Source: Paraburkholderia panacisoli
GTDB lineage: Bacteria > Pseudomonadota > Gammaproteobacteria > Burkholderiales > Burkholderiaceae
DNA: 64,000 nt
Direction of reading: 5' to 3'
NCBI RefSeq assembly: GCF_008369935.1
Contig: NZ_VTUZ01000046.1
Location: forward strand, 1 to 64,000
The notes beneath the pieces are model-generated. The model ran no database searches and was not told where the DNA came from. It saw only the letters and a program-made list of their open reading frames with translations. A program made the position numbers and the translations under genes. Shown here piece by piece: positions 51,101 through 59,266 of the stretch; positions within the stretch are counted from its first letter, which is position 1; the number at the start of each line of letters is the position of its first letter.

Positions 51101-53768
51101 TGGCGAGCAGCACGTCGGCGGCCAGCACGTCCAGATGATTGCGCAGATGGATGCCGCTACGGCGCGGCAGGATCGCAAACAGCGTTGGCAGGAAAGCGGG
51201 AATCGCGAGCGCGCCTAGCACCAGCAGCGCGCCTGCAATCCCAGTACGGATCGGCATCAGCCAGCACAGGCCGAGCGCGGCGACCAGGAAGGGGGCGAGC
51301 AGCGAACGGCGCAAATTGTCGAGCATCTTGAAGCGACCGATCGACGGCAGCGCGTGTCGGCCCCGGCCACGATGGCCGACGATCCACGGCAGCAATTGCC
51401 AGTCGCCACGCGTCCAGCGATGCTGCCGCTTGCCGATCACGTCGTAACGAGACGGCACTTCCTCGACCACCTCGACATCCGACGCCAGTCCGGCGCGCGC
51501 AAAAATCCCTTCGAACAGATCGTGACTGAGCAGCGCGTTTTCCGGCACCCGTCCATGCAGAGCCGCTTCAAACGCATCGACGTCATAGATTCCCTTGCCG
51601 GTATACGACCCTTCGCCGAACAGGTCCTGATAGACATCGGACACAGCCGCCGCGTACGGGTCCATCCCGCCTGGGCCGGAAAAGACGCGTTGATGCAGCG
51701 ACCCTTCCTGACCGACGGGCAGCGACGGCGTGACACGCGGCTGCAGAATCGCGTATCCGTTGACGACGCGTTGATCGGCTTCGCTGAACGTGGGTCGGTT
51801 CAACGGATGCGCCATCTTGCCGATCAGCCGCAGTGCGGCGTCTCGTGGCAGACGCGTATCGGCATCGAGTGTGATGACGTAGCGCACGTCGGACGGCACC
51901 TGCGGCGCGCGGCCTGCGATCGGCATGAAGGTCGTATCCGTCGCACCGCGTAGCAGGCGGTTGAGTTCGTGCAGCTTGCCGCGCTTGCGTTCCCAGCCCA
52001 TCCATTTGTTTTCGCTCGCGTTGAACACGCGGCGGCGGTGTAGCAGCAGGAAGCGGCTGCCGCTCGGGCCGGGCTCGTAACGGCGGTTCAGCGCTTCTAT
52101 GGCGTCGGCGGCCACGGCAAGCAGATGCGCATCGTCGGGCAGCACTTCCTGACCCGCATCGAGCCCGTCCGCCAGCAACGCGAAGGACAGGTCGCCACCG
52201 GCTCCCGCGAGGTGATGCACCTCAAGACGTTCGACCTGCTCGCGCAGATCGGCTTCGCTCGTCAGGAGCGTCGGCACGGCAACGAGTGTGCGCAACGACG
52301 ACGGCACACCGCCAGTCAGTTCGAGACCCGGCAACGTGATCGCGCCGAAACTCCATGTCACAGCACGATTGACGAGTGCGGTTGCGATCTCGGTGACGGG
52401 CAGAAATCCGCATACGGCAAACAGCGCGAGTACCCCTGGTTCGAGACCTCGCGGTGCGAGTGTCCACATTGCCCACGACACGAGCGACAGTAACGTCGCG
52501 GCGACCGTCAGAATCGTGCCGACGTAGCCGCCAATGCCGAGGCGGACGTTGAACCGCGTGACCCGCAGACGCGGCGGCGGACGGAATTCGATCGCCTGCT
52601 CCAGTGCTCGCCGGCCCTCGGCAATCAGGTGATAGCCGGGATCGCCGGCGCGTTCCGAATGTACGCCATCGCCGGCTTCCAGCAGCGCCGCCTGCGCCGA
52701 TTCCAGCGCTAGCCCGGCGACTTCGAGTTCGGTGAAGGACGAGCCGCGCGCCAGTTGCTCGATCGCGCTGCGATACAGATTGCGCGTCGGAAAATCCATC
52801 GTGGCAAAGCTGCTGTCCGCGCGCAACCGGGCGTCGACAAGGCTCACGCTCTCGAACAGTTCTGTCCAGTCGATGTCGGAAATCAACCGCATGCTGGTGA
52901 TCACATTTCGCACGGTGACGTTCGACGCGCCCTGTCGCTGCTGCGCGTGTTGCACGACTTCATCGACGGAAGCACCCTGAAGCTTGAGCCGCTCTTCCAG
53001 CCAGCCAAGTGCCGGCGTGGTTCGCGGATCCTGGTCACGCAGCCGCTTTACGAGCTGTGCGGCGAACAGTTCCGACAACAGGCCTGAGGAGCGCGTGGAA
53101 ATGTCCGCTTCGAGCGCCGAACGGGCACTGCCCGATTCGAGCAGACGGTCGGTGAGTGCATCGGCGTCAGCGCGTGCGCTGCGGCCAGCGGTAATCTGGT
53201 CAGTCAGGCGTCGCAGGTTCTCGATCAGTACGATGCGCAACGTGATCGCCACGGCCCACAATTCGCCGATTGTCAGCGGCTGAACCCGTTGATACGCGTT
53301 GATGAAACGCCGCAGGATCTGCGGGTCGAAGTGACTGTCGGTATGCGCAACGAATGCCCACGCGAGACCGAATACGCGCGGATACCCAGCGAACGGGCCT
53401 GCGGCAAGCTTGGGCAACTGACGGTAGTAGCCGGACGGCAAGTCGTCGCGAATCTCGCGAATCTGCTCCTCGACGAGGTGATAGTTGTCGAGCAGCCATT
53501 CCGCGGCGGGCACCACACCCCGGCCGCTCTCCAGTTCTTCGGCGCTCGCACGGTAGGCCGCGAGCAGAACTGCAGCGTTATCGTTCAGTCTCGTGTGCAG
53601 CGATAAAACGGCAGGCGGTGTCTTCGTGACCGGTTGCGCGGCAGCGAGGCTCTCCGCGTGTTGCTCGAGCCGTTCGACGCCGAACAGCTCCTCGCGCACC
53701 GGCGCGATGTCAGTCCACGGCGGCGACGGTGAGCGATGTCTCGCGACATATCGAAGGAGCGTTTTCAC
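45153..53768 (-). CDS. ndvB: cyclic beta-1,2-glucan synthase NdvB/ChvB
   Basis: A 2871-residue inner-membrane enzyme that makes cyclic beta-1,2-glucans from UDP-glucose, exported for osmoadaptation and host interaction. Length matches the family. The glycosyltransferase part has RYVITLDADTRLPRDAALRL near residue 630 and LSHDLFEGIFARAG followed by KRQHRWTRGDWQLLPWI near 770-800. Membrane segments lie near 410-460, 820-870 and 950-990. A glucoamylase-like region is near 1500 and the C-terminal GH94 phosphorylase part has GAGDWNDGMNRVGAQGKGES near 2533 with its general-acid Asp. It is monocistronic. The GTG start at 53768 has a weak ribosome-binding site. Confidence 0.95.
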   Translation of the reverse strand: MKTLLRYVARHRSPSPPWTDIAPVREELFGVERLEQHAESLAAAQPVTKTPPAVLSLHTRLNDNAAVLLAAYRASAEELESGRGVVPAAEWLLDNYHLVEEQIREIRDDLPSGYYRQLPKLAAGPFAGYPRVFGLAWAFVAHTDSHFDPQILRRFINAYQRVQPLTIGELWAVAITLRIVLIENLRRLTDQITAGRSARADADALTDRLLESGSARSALEADISTRSSGLLSELFAAQLVKRLRDQDPRTTPALGWLEERLKLQGASVDEVVQHAQQRQGASNVTVRNVITSMRLISDIDWTELFESVSLVDARLRADSSFATMDFPTRNLYRSAIEQLARGSSFTELEVAGLALESAQAALLEAGDGVHSERAGDPGYHLIAEGRRALEQAIEFRPPPRLRVTRFNVRLGIGGYVGTILTVAATLLSLVSWAMWTLAPRGLEPGVLALFAVCGFLPVTEIATALVNRAVTWSFGAITLPGLELTGGVPSSLRTLVAVPTLLTSEADLREQVERLEVHHLAGAGGDLSFALLADGLDAGQEVLPDDAHLLAVAADAIEALNRRYEPGPSGSRFLLLHRRRVFNASENKWMGWERKRGKLHELNRLLRGATDTTFMPIAGRAPQVPSDVRYVITLDADTRLPRDAALRLIGKMAHPLNRPTFSEADQRVVNGYAILQPRVTPSLPVGQEGSLHQRVFSGPGGMDPYAAAVSDVYQDLFGEGSYTGKGIYDVDAFEAALHGRVPENALLSHDLFEGIFARAGLASDVEVVEEVPSRYDVIGKRQHRWTRGDWQLLPWIVGHRGRGRHALPSIGRFKMLDNLRRSLLAPFLVAALGLCWLMPIRTGIAGALLVLGALAIPAFLPTLFAILPRRSGIHLRNHLDVLAADVLLATLQTFLSAAFLADQAWRMGDAIVRTLMRLFVTHRRLLEWTTAAQSKGSPRLDLLGFYRQMTGGVVLGLLLPAGVIAFIPSHWPLVLPFALLWLAAPALALWSSRSPTIARRFAMADQDARSLRLIARRTWRFFETFVTPAENMLPPDNFQEDPRPVVAHRTSPTNLGLYLLSAIAARDFGWAGTTETVERLEAAFSSMHRLTRFKGHFYNWYGTLDLQVLAPAYVSSVDSGNLAGHLIVVANACEEWPHGLLAPAARPGMVDNLQLAREAIDALPAAGGERGRQLLAILEEISSQLHGPQTLEALSPSLMRLTEKAAKATREIVPAGGDDSSADLMFWIDALSKSVVEHARDRQQHAEAPDLLQARLKSLADTSRAMALDMDFAFLLDPERKLLSIGYSQSDNNLDPNCYDLLASEARLASLFAIAKGDVTTRHWFRLGRAATPVGNGSALISWSGSMFEYLMPSLVMRAPVGSLLEQTSRLVVERQASYGRSLGIPWGISESAYNARDIEFTYQYSNFGVPGLGLKRGLSENRVIAPYATGLAAMVDPQAARENYAQLAALGALGRYGFYEALDFTRSRLPDNEDVAIVRNFMAHHQGMTIVSIANTLLDARMRARFHREPMIQASELLLQERMPRNVAVGHPRAEEVNTSAAAAGVAPSTVRRLAASAVAGAAPVTHLLSNGRYAVMLTATGAGYSHWRDLAVTRWREDTTRDDWGSFIFLRDTQSGHVWSAGAQPAGSEAEYEEVVFGEDHAEFIHRDGSLTTTMDVLVSGEADGEVRRVSVANSGRRAREIELTSYAEIVLATPASDNAHPAFSRMFVQTEHLAEFGALVATRRPHSHDEKQVWAAHFAVVDGEIVADPQYESDRARFLGRGRNAGTAAAIFDDQPLTNTVGTVLDPVFALRYRVLVPPGKVARVAFWTVVAESRALLLDLIDKHHDRNAFDRAKTLAWTQAQVQFRHLDVEAEEAADFQRLAAPVIYADARFRAPSDTIIRGAGAQSGLWPHAISGDLPIVLLRIDDVEDIAQVRQLLRAHEYWRMKRLGVDLVIINERASSYIQELQGAIETAVRSSQARPRFGEELAQGTVFTLRADLMSVEARALLQSVARVALIARRGSIADQLARLPQSQGQASALRRQKPPMSSPWPAPSAPPHLPRTLSSVPSRLEFFNGLGGFDKDGREYATVLAAGATTPAPWINVIANSGFGFQVAAEGSGYTWAENSRENQLTPWSNDPVEDPAGEAIYVRDEVTGEVWGATALPIRDGGTYVARHGHGYSRFEHEANGVALDLLQYVPLADPLKISRLTLRNLSGMPRRLSVTTWMEWVLGTSRGASGPFIVTEIDSATGAMLARNPWSMGFAGRVAFADLSGQQTAWTADRTEFLGRNGRTEAPAALTGNAPLSGATGAGLDPCAALQRVIELGVDEIVEVVSFVGQCVGVEEARALIERYRKADLDAVLAEVTNQWQNVLGTIQVKTPERAMDLMLNGWLLYQTLACRIWARSAFYQASGAYGFRDQLQDGMALTHVQPEETRRHLLRAAARQFVEGDFQHWWLPQSGQGVRTRISDDRVWLAFATATYIGCAGDVAILDEIVPFLDGPPLRPGEHDAFFQPMVADESASLFEHCARGLDQCFELTGEHGLPLIGAGDWNDGMNRVGAQGKGESVWLGWLLLRTIELFATLAESRDAASVARAARWRAHAASMREALEREAWDGEWYRRATFDDGTWLGSKDSDECQIDSIAQSWAVLSGVAEPARAALAMTSLEKHLIRRDDGLALLFTPPFDKTWHDPGYIKGYPPGLRENGGQYSHAAMWAILAFTKMREGNKAAALFSLLNPVNHARTPMEVERYKVEPYVVAADVYSVAPHAGRGGWTWYTGSAGWMYRAGVEGILGICREGDFLVIDPCIPDTWPGFEATVTMHSTLYKVRVESGGAAGVMRVVLDGASLECGNERVRVPLDGGSHRLLISLCFGVSEDVNSGAQVA

Positions 53769-54234
53769 AGGAGCACTTCTCGCGATGTCGGCGAGTTCGG
53801 TCGGGTGGACTGGTCGCGGTGGCGTGTCATGTTAGCGGCGCGCACATCGTTTGCCATCGTAATAGCGCCGGACGGTTCATAGAGTTGGGACATGATCGGA
53901 TCTTCCTTCGGGGAGGCCGCACCACACGTGTCGCATGCATGCACGCCTCCGGGATGTGGTTTGATTCACGGGTGCGGGGGGACGCGCGAGGAACCATCAG
54001 GACGACAAAGCAGGTATACAGCTTCTGCGGGCATGGGTCGGTGATGACGCGCCCACGCGCAAACCGGTAGTTACGGTTTAGCGGCGCACTAAAGCGTCGG
54101 ATGAGCTTCGATCAGACCGGTGCGGCAATCAATGAGCGGCAGGAGCACTTGCGCAGCCCTGTCGACGCAGTTTCCGGCTGAACACACGGAAAGCGTGGAG
54201 CAGAAAGGACACGGATCCGTGCCCCAGGCGCCTG
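53769..54234. other. upstream region of ndvB
   Basis: No gene that I can support. It should contain the ndvB promoter; short frames on the plus strand have no family resemblance. Confidence 0.35.
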
Positions 54235-54375
54235 CTATTTCTTCTTGGCCGGTGCGCTGCCTGCGGCGGTCTTCGGCGCAAGCGCTGGGGACACGCCTAC
54301 CGCAGGAGATATCAACTTTTTGGGTTGTTTGGGCTTTTTAACCTCGCGATTACCGCGCATCGTGCTCTTCGCCAA
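54235..54375 (-). CDS. small basic Lys/Ala-rich protein (46 aa)
   Basis: A 46-residue protein, mature-looking sequence AKSTMRGNREVKKPKQPKK and then a Pro/Ala tail ending SAPAKKK. The TTG at 54375 with GGAG upstream is preferred because the MRGNRE-KKPK type of start after a short AK-x-x is common among small Burkholderia proteins of this kind. The sequence is strongly basic and low in complexity, probably unstructured and possibly nucleic-acid-binding. Function unknown. Confidence 0.5.
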   Translation of the reverse strand: MAKSTMRGNREVKKPKQPKKLISPAVGVSPALAPKTAAGSAPAKKK

Positions 54376-54846
54376 TATGTTTCTCCAGATTTGCCCGTCG
54401 CGAAAGCGACAGCCATGTCGGCAAGTGTGAGCGCATCTGGTGACTCTGTCGCGATTTATATTTTTTTGAGCGCCGTGTACGTGTGTTCCGGACAAGGCCG
54501 GCCAACTCAACGGCGACGAACATAGCGTATACTGCCGTCGTGACGGCTCTAGTTCACGATGGACGCAGCTTGATTCCACGATTTTCTGCATTCCATAATA
54601 TTTCCGCCCCCCCGCCCAGCCAACACTGAACTGCTGCCTTGCAGGCCTGCCCGCAACGTTACGTTTGAGATAATCATGCCTTTACGCAACCAAGGCCATA
54701 TGGTGAGCCCGCCACCTGCTCCACGCATACCGTATCGCCATTTTGATGGGAAGCCCGCGATCGCCTGCTCGTCTGGATTCGCCGGCGCATCGATGAATAT
54801 GGAATAAGCGCCGGGGCTTTGTCACGTTGCCAAGGTGGTCGCGTAG
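54376..54846. other. gene-poor region left of the IS6 remnant
   Basis: Nothing coding recognised. The base composition is lower in GC than the flanks around 54450-54600. Confidence 0.35.
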
Positions 54847-55436
54847 AATCGGGAAACGATTAAATCCAGATCGCTCTATCAGGGTCATCGCTTTCCGCCG
54901 GTGGTGATCAGTTTTGCCGTTCGCTGGTACTTTCGCTTTCAGCTGAGCTTGCGCGACATTGAAGAGTTGTTGTTCGACCGTGGCATCGTAGTGAGTTACG
55001 AAACCGTGCGCCTCTGGTGCGATAAATTTGGCACAGGGTTCGCGCATCGCTCGCGTCAATGCTGCCCGGCGCAAACCGGGTAGTGCCTGGCATCTCGATG
55101 AGTTGTTCGTGATGTTGCGCGGTGAACCTCATGTGCTGTGGCGAGCCGTCGACGAGCACGGTGCCGAACTGGATATCCTGCGGCAGAAGCGGCGCGACAC
55201 GTCCACGGTCGAACGATTCTTCAAGCGCGTGCTTCGATCGTGCCCGATGCCGCAAGATCGTCACCGACCAGTCGCGCAGTTATCCGGCCGCAAAGTCCAG
55301 GATCCCCGAGCTGGCAAACCTCAAACACGTGTTCGTCAAGGCTGCAGCCCGCGTGCACAATCGGGCCGAAAATAGCCATCAACCTACGCACGAACGTGAG
55401 CGGCGCTTGCGCGGGTTTCGCAACCCAAAGCGCTGA
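54847..55436 (+). pseudogene. IS6-family transposase with two frameshifts
   Basis: The frame from about 54847 has SLYQGHRFPPVVISFAVRWY, then RFQLSLRDIEELLFDRGIVV and SYETVRLWCDKFG, the N-terminal helix-turn-helix of IS6 transposases. A frameshift near 55060 leads to SAWHLDELFVMLRGEPHVLW and RAVDEHGAELDILRQKRRD with the first catalytic Asp. A second near 55240 leads to CRKIVTDQSRSYPAAKSRIP and HNRAENSHQPTHERERRLRG (catalytic Asp; Glu in AENSHQ). About 195 residues of a 230-residue protein are present but in three frames, so it is inactive. Confidence 0.85.
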
Positions 55437-56035
55437 TCTACAGGCGCACCATAAATCTCAGGGCGGTGTCTATTCCATCTCGGCCATTTTGAAACCTTCG
55501 GCTGGCTTTCGCGAACGGGCGCTGGACCTCGCTTAACGGCCCTTCCGAAATCCGGCGACGTGGCGTTTGAGCCGCGCAGTAACGCAGCTGTGGCCGATAC
55601 AGGCGAAGAACTGGATAACCAATATCGCCCCAACCGGACGCAGACTACGGCCAACCTTGGACCGTCCCCTTTTCGCGCTGATGCTACCTTTAACGCGATG
55701 CGCTCTACAATCGGCTGGGTGATGCCGGCTCAGGGCATGAAGCAGGAAACCGTCAAGCTCGCGCCAGCACTCCGACGCCGGATACCGCAGTACCCGACAT
55801 TGCGTAGGCGATAACGACGCGCGGCTCGCGTGCAAGCACGAAAACGATGTATATGAGCAGGTCGTCTTTGCGATGCCGGTACGACGCAAGCTTTCCCTTT
55901 CGCCACATCGAGATTTAGTTTGCTTTTCGACGGCATTGAGCGCATGGTGAAAAGATCCCGATGTACCTGACCGCTCTTTTCGCATCCGGACAGGCATTGG
56001 TTCATGACGGTCAGTATCGCTTATGGAGCGCCATC
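55437..56035. other. gene-poor region
   Basis: No gene seen between the IS6 remnant and the next small gene; frames lack start sites and homology. Confidence 0.35.
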
Positions 56036-56308
56036 ATGACCATCCCCACCATCGAATACAGAGGGTACGAGCTACGTGCGTACTCTCACCAGGTATTCCC
56101 GCTGCATCGTGATCCGTATGCCAAAGGTCGGCGGCAGTTCTCATCGTTCGTACGGATCGACACCATTCCGTCCCGCGAGGTCAAGGCCCGGCGCTATGCA
56201 ACGTTGTTCGGCGCGGGAAGTCCCACCACCGCGGGCGACGCCATCGAACTCGCGATGCAATACGGCAAAGACATCGTCGATGGCAAGGTTGAGGCAACCG
56301 AACTATGA
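56036..56308 (+). CDS. small hypothetical protein with YRGYE motif
   Basis: A 90-residue protein starting MTIPTIEYRGYELRAYSHQV, with GGAG 7 bases upstream of the ATG. The middle (RRQFSSFVRIDTIPSREVKA) is basic and the C-terminus is a helix, SPTTAGDAIELAMQYGKDIV, ending in DGKVEATEL. It is probably a paralogue of the proteins at 31209 and 63641. It lies 45 bases upstream of a HicB-like gene on the same strand, so the two may form an operon. Function unknown. Confidence 0.6.
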   Translation: MTIPTIEYRGYELRAYSHQVFPLHRDPYAKGRRQFSSFVRIDTIPSREVKARRYATLFGAGSPTTAGDAIELAMQYGKDIVDGKVEATEL

Positions 56309-56353
56309 GGACATACCGGATGCGAGTCAGCCCGCAGCTGAGTGGAGCAGGTC

Positions 56354-56767
56354 ATGCAATATCCGCTTTATGTGCACCGTGATGGAGCTGCCGGCTTTCG
56401 TGCCTGTTTTCCCGATCTTCCTCGAGCAGTTGCGCGCGGCCATTCGTTCGATGAACTGAAACGCAACGCGCAGGAGGTTGTCGAACTGATGTATGACCGC
56501 AGCGAGCAACTCATACCCGCTCCGACCTGCAGCACTTCGGAATTGCAATCGCTCGACATGGACGATGGGCAAGGGATCTGGATGTTCATCGAGATCAATC
56601 TGACGCGGGTTACCTCGAAAGCCGTGAGCGTTCAATTCAGTCTGCCCGAGAGTCTGCTGCAGAGAGTCGATGCTGCAGCAAAGGAGCGTCACTCGACGCG
56701 CTCTACGTTCTTTACGCTGGCTGCCGTACACGAACTTGGAAACCGGGACGAAGGGCAATTGTCCTAG
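56354..56767 (+). CDS. HicB-like protein, orphan (diverged paralogue)
   Basis: A 137-residue HicB-like protein, roughly 60% identical to the pair at 29865 and 60808. N-terminal HicB-type domain: MQYPLYVHRDGAAGFRACFP, DLPRAVARGHSFDELKRNAQ and ELMYDRSEQLIPAP. C-terminal ribbon-helix-helix: VTSKAVSVQFSLPESLLQRV and RHSTRSTFFTLAAVHEL. The ATG at 56354 follows GGAG. No HicA-like toxin is nearby; the upstream partner is the YRGYE protein. Retention of both domains suggests a functional DNA-binding protein. Family HicB is likely; an antitoxin role is not shown. Confidence 0.72.
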   Translation: MQYPLYVHRDGAAGFRACFPDLPRAVARGHSFDELKRNAQEVVELMYDRSEQLIPAPTCSTSELQSLDMDDGQGIWMFIEINLTRVTSKAVSVQFSLPESLLQRVDAAAKERHSTRSTFFTLAAVHELGNRDEGQLS

Positions 56768-56929
56768 AAGCCGGCTTTCCGGTGGGTGTTCCTGGACTGG
56801 TGGCATCGCACGCCGCGACCGCGCCAGTATTCAAAGCCAGAACTTACGATGTGTCGCGTCGTCCCGGCTATCGAGGGCGACGCCAACCGCCTGTTGGCGA
56901 ACCAGTTTGTTCCATAGTAGGAGTGCGTC

Positions 56930-57136
56930 ATGATTGACGATCAAGTAAATGCCGAAGAACTGGCAGAAAGCAGGAGACAGAGAGAGGCTGCGGCGAATGC
57001 AACGGATGATGGCATGCCGGCGGTCCCGGAAAATGAAAAACGGGTCGTCGATGGGACTCAATACAGAGCGCAGAAGCAATGGATCAGGCACGCAAGAAAA
57101 TGGTTAGGTGCTGGAAGCGGCTTCATGCGACCCTGA
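56930..57136 (+). CDS. small hypothetical protein (68 aa)
   Basis: A 68-residue acidic-then-basic protein: MIDDQVNAEELAESRRQREA, then NEKRVVDGTQYRAQKQWIRH. TAGGAG precedes the ATG at 56930. The first half is a charged helix; the tail is basic with Trp residues. It resembles no family that I know. It follows the HicB-like gene by 160 bases on the same strand. Confidence 0.4.
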   Translation: MIDDQVNAEELAESRRQREAAANATDDGMPAVPENEKRVVDGTQYRAQKQWIRHARKWLGAGSGFMRP

Positions 57137-57475
57137 ACGTCGGTGACCCACAAGGAAAAAGTTGTTCCGCCCTGAGACGGCGGCGGCAGAAGAACCGTCG
57201 AAGCGTCAGTTCTTTTGCAGTGGTGCGGCATCGTCCCGGTACAAAAGCCCTAACCAGGCCCTGACGCCAGATCTGCTGGCGCAGGTTTGAGAAGACCGGC
57301 TACGGTGCCATATCGCGATCAACGCGAGCCAGCATGGATTTCGACGTGAAGCCGCACGCGTGAAGCCATCCACGGCTCGTGTGACAAGTTCGGCCCGTCC
57401 GAGCCCCTGTACAGCAGGGTGCAGACATACCAGCCCGGCCGGTACGAACACCGAATCACTTCTGCAAGGATCCTG
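57137..57475. other. gene-poor region
   Basis: No gene seen; it includes the ribosome-binding region of the next small gene. Confidence 0.35.
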
Positions 57476-57712
57476 ATGTCGCGCTACCAATTCGAAATAG
57501 ACCTGAGGCACCTCGAACAGATCATTCCGTTACTTGTGCGGGGAAATCCGCTCGCGCTATCGTATTGGCGGCGTCGCATTTCGTCGCTATTGACGCAGCA
57601 GGGTCTGCCACCCGATGCAAACAGGCGCGTAACCCGACTGCTTGGTGTGTTCGATGAAGTCGAGCGCGCATTGATATCCGGCAAGGCTGCGGCCCGACGG
57701 TCACCAGGGTGA
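57476..57712 (+). CDS. small hypothetical protein (78 aa)
   Basis: A 78-residue protein, MSRYQFEIDLRHLEQIIPLL followed by RGNPLALSYWRRRISSLLTQ and LPPDANRRVTRLLGVFDEVE. AAGGATCCTG precedes the ATG at 57476. The composition and regular helix pattern, with buried Leu and Ile, look like a real small helical protein. No family recognised. The alternative is a chance frame, but the start site and amphipathic pattern argue against that. Confidence 0.45.
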   Translation: MSRYQFEIDLRHLEQIIPLLVRGNPLALSYWRRRISSLLTQQGLPPDANRRVTRLLGVFDEVERALISGKAAARRSPG

Positions 57713-57884
57713 ATCGCGGCGCGTTTACGTCCCGGTCACAGTGCCTTCAAATCCGGTAACAGGCACTCGAATTCCCGCTTTATCACGGTTCAGCACCCGC
57801 AGACATGCCGGTAACGGAGGCGGTTCTGTCGCAGTAACGCGTTCCGCTATGATGTGCGGAACGACATGAACAACTGAAAGCTCG

Positions 57885-58055
57885 ATGAAGACGTTGAATC
57901 CGGCAGTGGCCCGAGTGCTCAAACGTCTGCATTATCCGCTCGACGTGATCCTGACCTGTGTGCGCTGGTATGTGGCCTATCCGCTGAGCCTGCGGCACCT
58001 CGAAGACATGATGGCCGAGCACGGCGTTTCCGTCGATCATTCGACTGTGCGCCCA
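57885..58055 (+). pseudogene. IS6-family transposase, N-terminal fragment
   Basis: Begins MKTLNPAVARVLKRLHYPLD and continues VRWYVAYPLSLRHLEDMMAE and HGVSVDHSTVR, the N-terminal segment of IS6 transposases. The match stops after STVR (base 58055), where RWA and the catalytic domain should follow. Only about 57 residues are left. It is a different IS6 member from those at 18430 and 54847. Confidence 0.75.
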
Positions 58056-58226
58056 GCTGACTTCGGGGCGGTCACCCTAAGGAATAGCCCTGCAGAGCGT
58101 AACGATCAGAACCGTTTGCGCAGCGTCCACGGTAGCAGCGTGTCAGAGTTCATTCTGCAGCGGCGCTGCATTTCAGCGGAGCGGCTTCAGCCGCCAGCAG
58201 TCGAGGCAGTTCGGACTGTTTGCATT

Positions 58227-59141
58227 TTATGAAGCCGCTGGTGCCCGCCGGCCACCCGTTTTAGCCGCGCTATCCTCAAGCGCAAGCGCGATGAATGCCC
58301 TTGCTGCCGCGCTTCGATACGCGCCTTTGCGCAGGAGCAACGCAGCGGTTCGCTGCGGCAACGCCGGCTCGAGGTCCACCAGACGCAGTTCGCTGTGCTC
58401 GCGTGCGATCGCGGCCGGCAGCAGCGTGGCAAGCGTGCTGCGGTGCACGAGCTCGATGACGGCGCTGATCGAATTGACCTCCATCGCAATACGCGGCGCG
58501 ACGCCATTCTGCCGGCAATATCGATCGATGTAGTGACGCGTAGCAAACTCTTCGTTGAGCAGCACGAGCGCTTCGCTCTCGAACTCGCGAAGCGTCAACG
58601 CGGCGCGCTTTTTCGCATACGGGTGCGCTTTGCCGACCACCATCGCCAGGGCCTCGACGAACAGCCTCTGAGTCTCGATGTCGGGCGAGTGCGTGTCGTC
58701 GAAGGCGATGCCGACGTCGAGCGCATCTTCGTTCAGCAGCGCCTCCATCCGGTCCTGCGGCATTTCGAGAATGTTCAGCGTGATGTTCGGATAGCGGCGA
58801 TGGTACTTCTCCAGCAACGGACCGATCAGGTACGCGGTGAACGTCGGCGTCATCGCGAGGCGCAGCGAGCCGCGGCTCAATTCCTGCACGTCGTGGATCG
58901 CCCGCTTTCCCGCCTCCAGGTCTTGCAACGCGCGCTGCGCGTAGCGCACATAGGCTGCGCCGGCGTCGGTCAGCTGGATCGTCCGACCGGAACGGTCAAG
59001 CAATTGAACGCGCAGCGTGTCCTCAAGCTGCCTGATCTGTTGCGACAGCGTCGGCTGCGACACGTGCAGCGCCTCGGCCGCGCGCGTGAAATTACGGTGT
59101 TCCGCGACCGCCAGAAAGTAACGGATGTGCCGCAGCAGCAT
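58227..59141 (-). CDS. cynR: LysR-family regulator CynR
   Basis: A 304-residue LysR regulator that activates cyanate genes when cyanate is present. DNA-binding domain: LRHIRYFLAVAEHRNFTRAA and EALHVSQPTLSQQIRQLEDT, with the following LLDRSGRTIQLTDAGAAYVR. Effector part: GSLRLAMTPTFTAYLIGPLL, QDRMEALLNEDALDVGIAFD and RHYIDRYCRQNGV. These match CynR closely. It is divergent from cynT, and the 125-bp gap holds two CTATAG palindromes. Length is typical. Confidence 0.9.
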   Translation of the reverse strand: MLLRHIRYFLAVAEHRNFTRAAEALHVSQPTLSQQIRQLEDTLRVQLLDRSGRTIQLTDAGAAYVRYAQRALQDLEAGKRAIHDVQELSRGSLRLAMTPTFTAYLIGPLLEKYHRRYPNITLNILEMPQDRMEALLNEDALDVGIAFDDTHSPDIETQRLFVEALAMVVGKAHPYAKKRAALTLREFESEALVLLNEEFATRHYIDRYCRQNGVAPRIAMEVNSISAVIELVHRSTLATLLPAAIAREHSELRLVDLEPALPQRTAALLLRKGAYRSAAARAFIALALEDSAAKTGGRRAPAAS

Positions 59142-59159
59142 GGGACCTCGCCAAACTAT

Positions 59160-59212
59160 TGGTGTTTCCTATAGCCAGAATAATAAACCGGTCTTGGACG
59201 CTATAGTTAGAT
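59160..59212 (+). promoter_or_regulatory. cynR-cynT control region
   Basis: CTATAG occurs at 59169-59174 and 59201-59206, 32 bp apart (three helical turns), with an A/T-rich AGAATAATAAA between. The pair lies in the divergent gap and is a candidate CynR site. The exact promoter hexamers are unclear. Confidence 0.45.
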
Positions 59213-59266
59213 CGGCGCATTCTTCGTCCATCGGTTCTCAACAAACACCCTGATGGAGCGGAAAAC

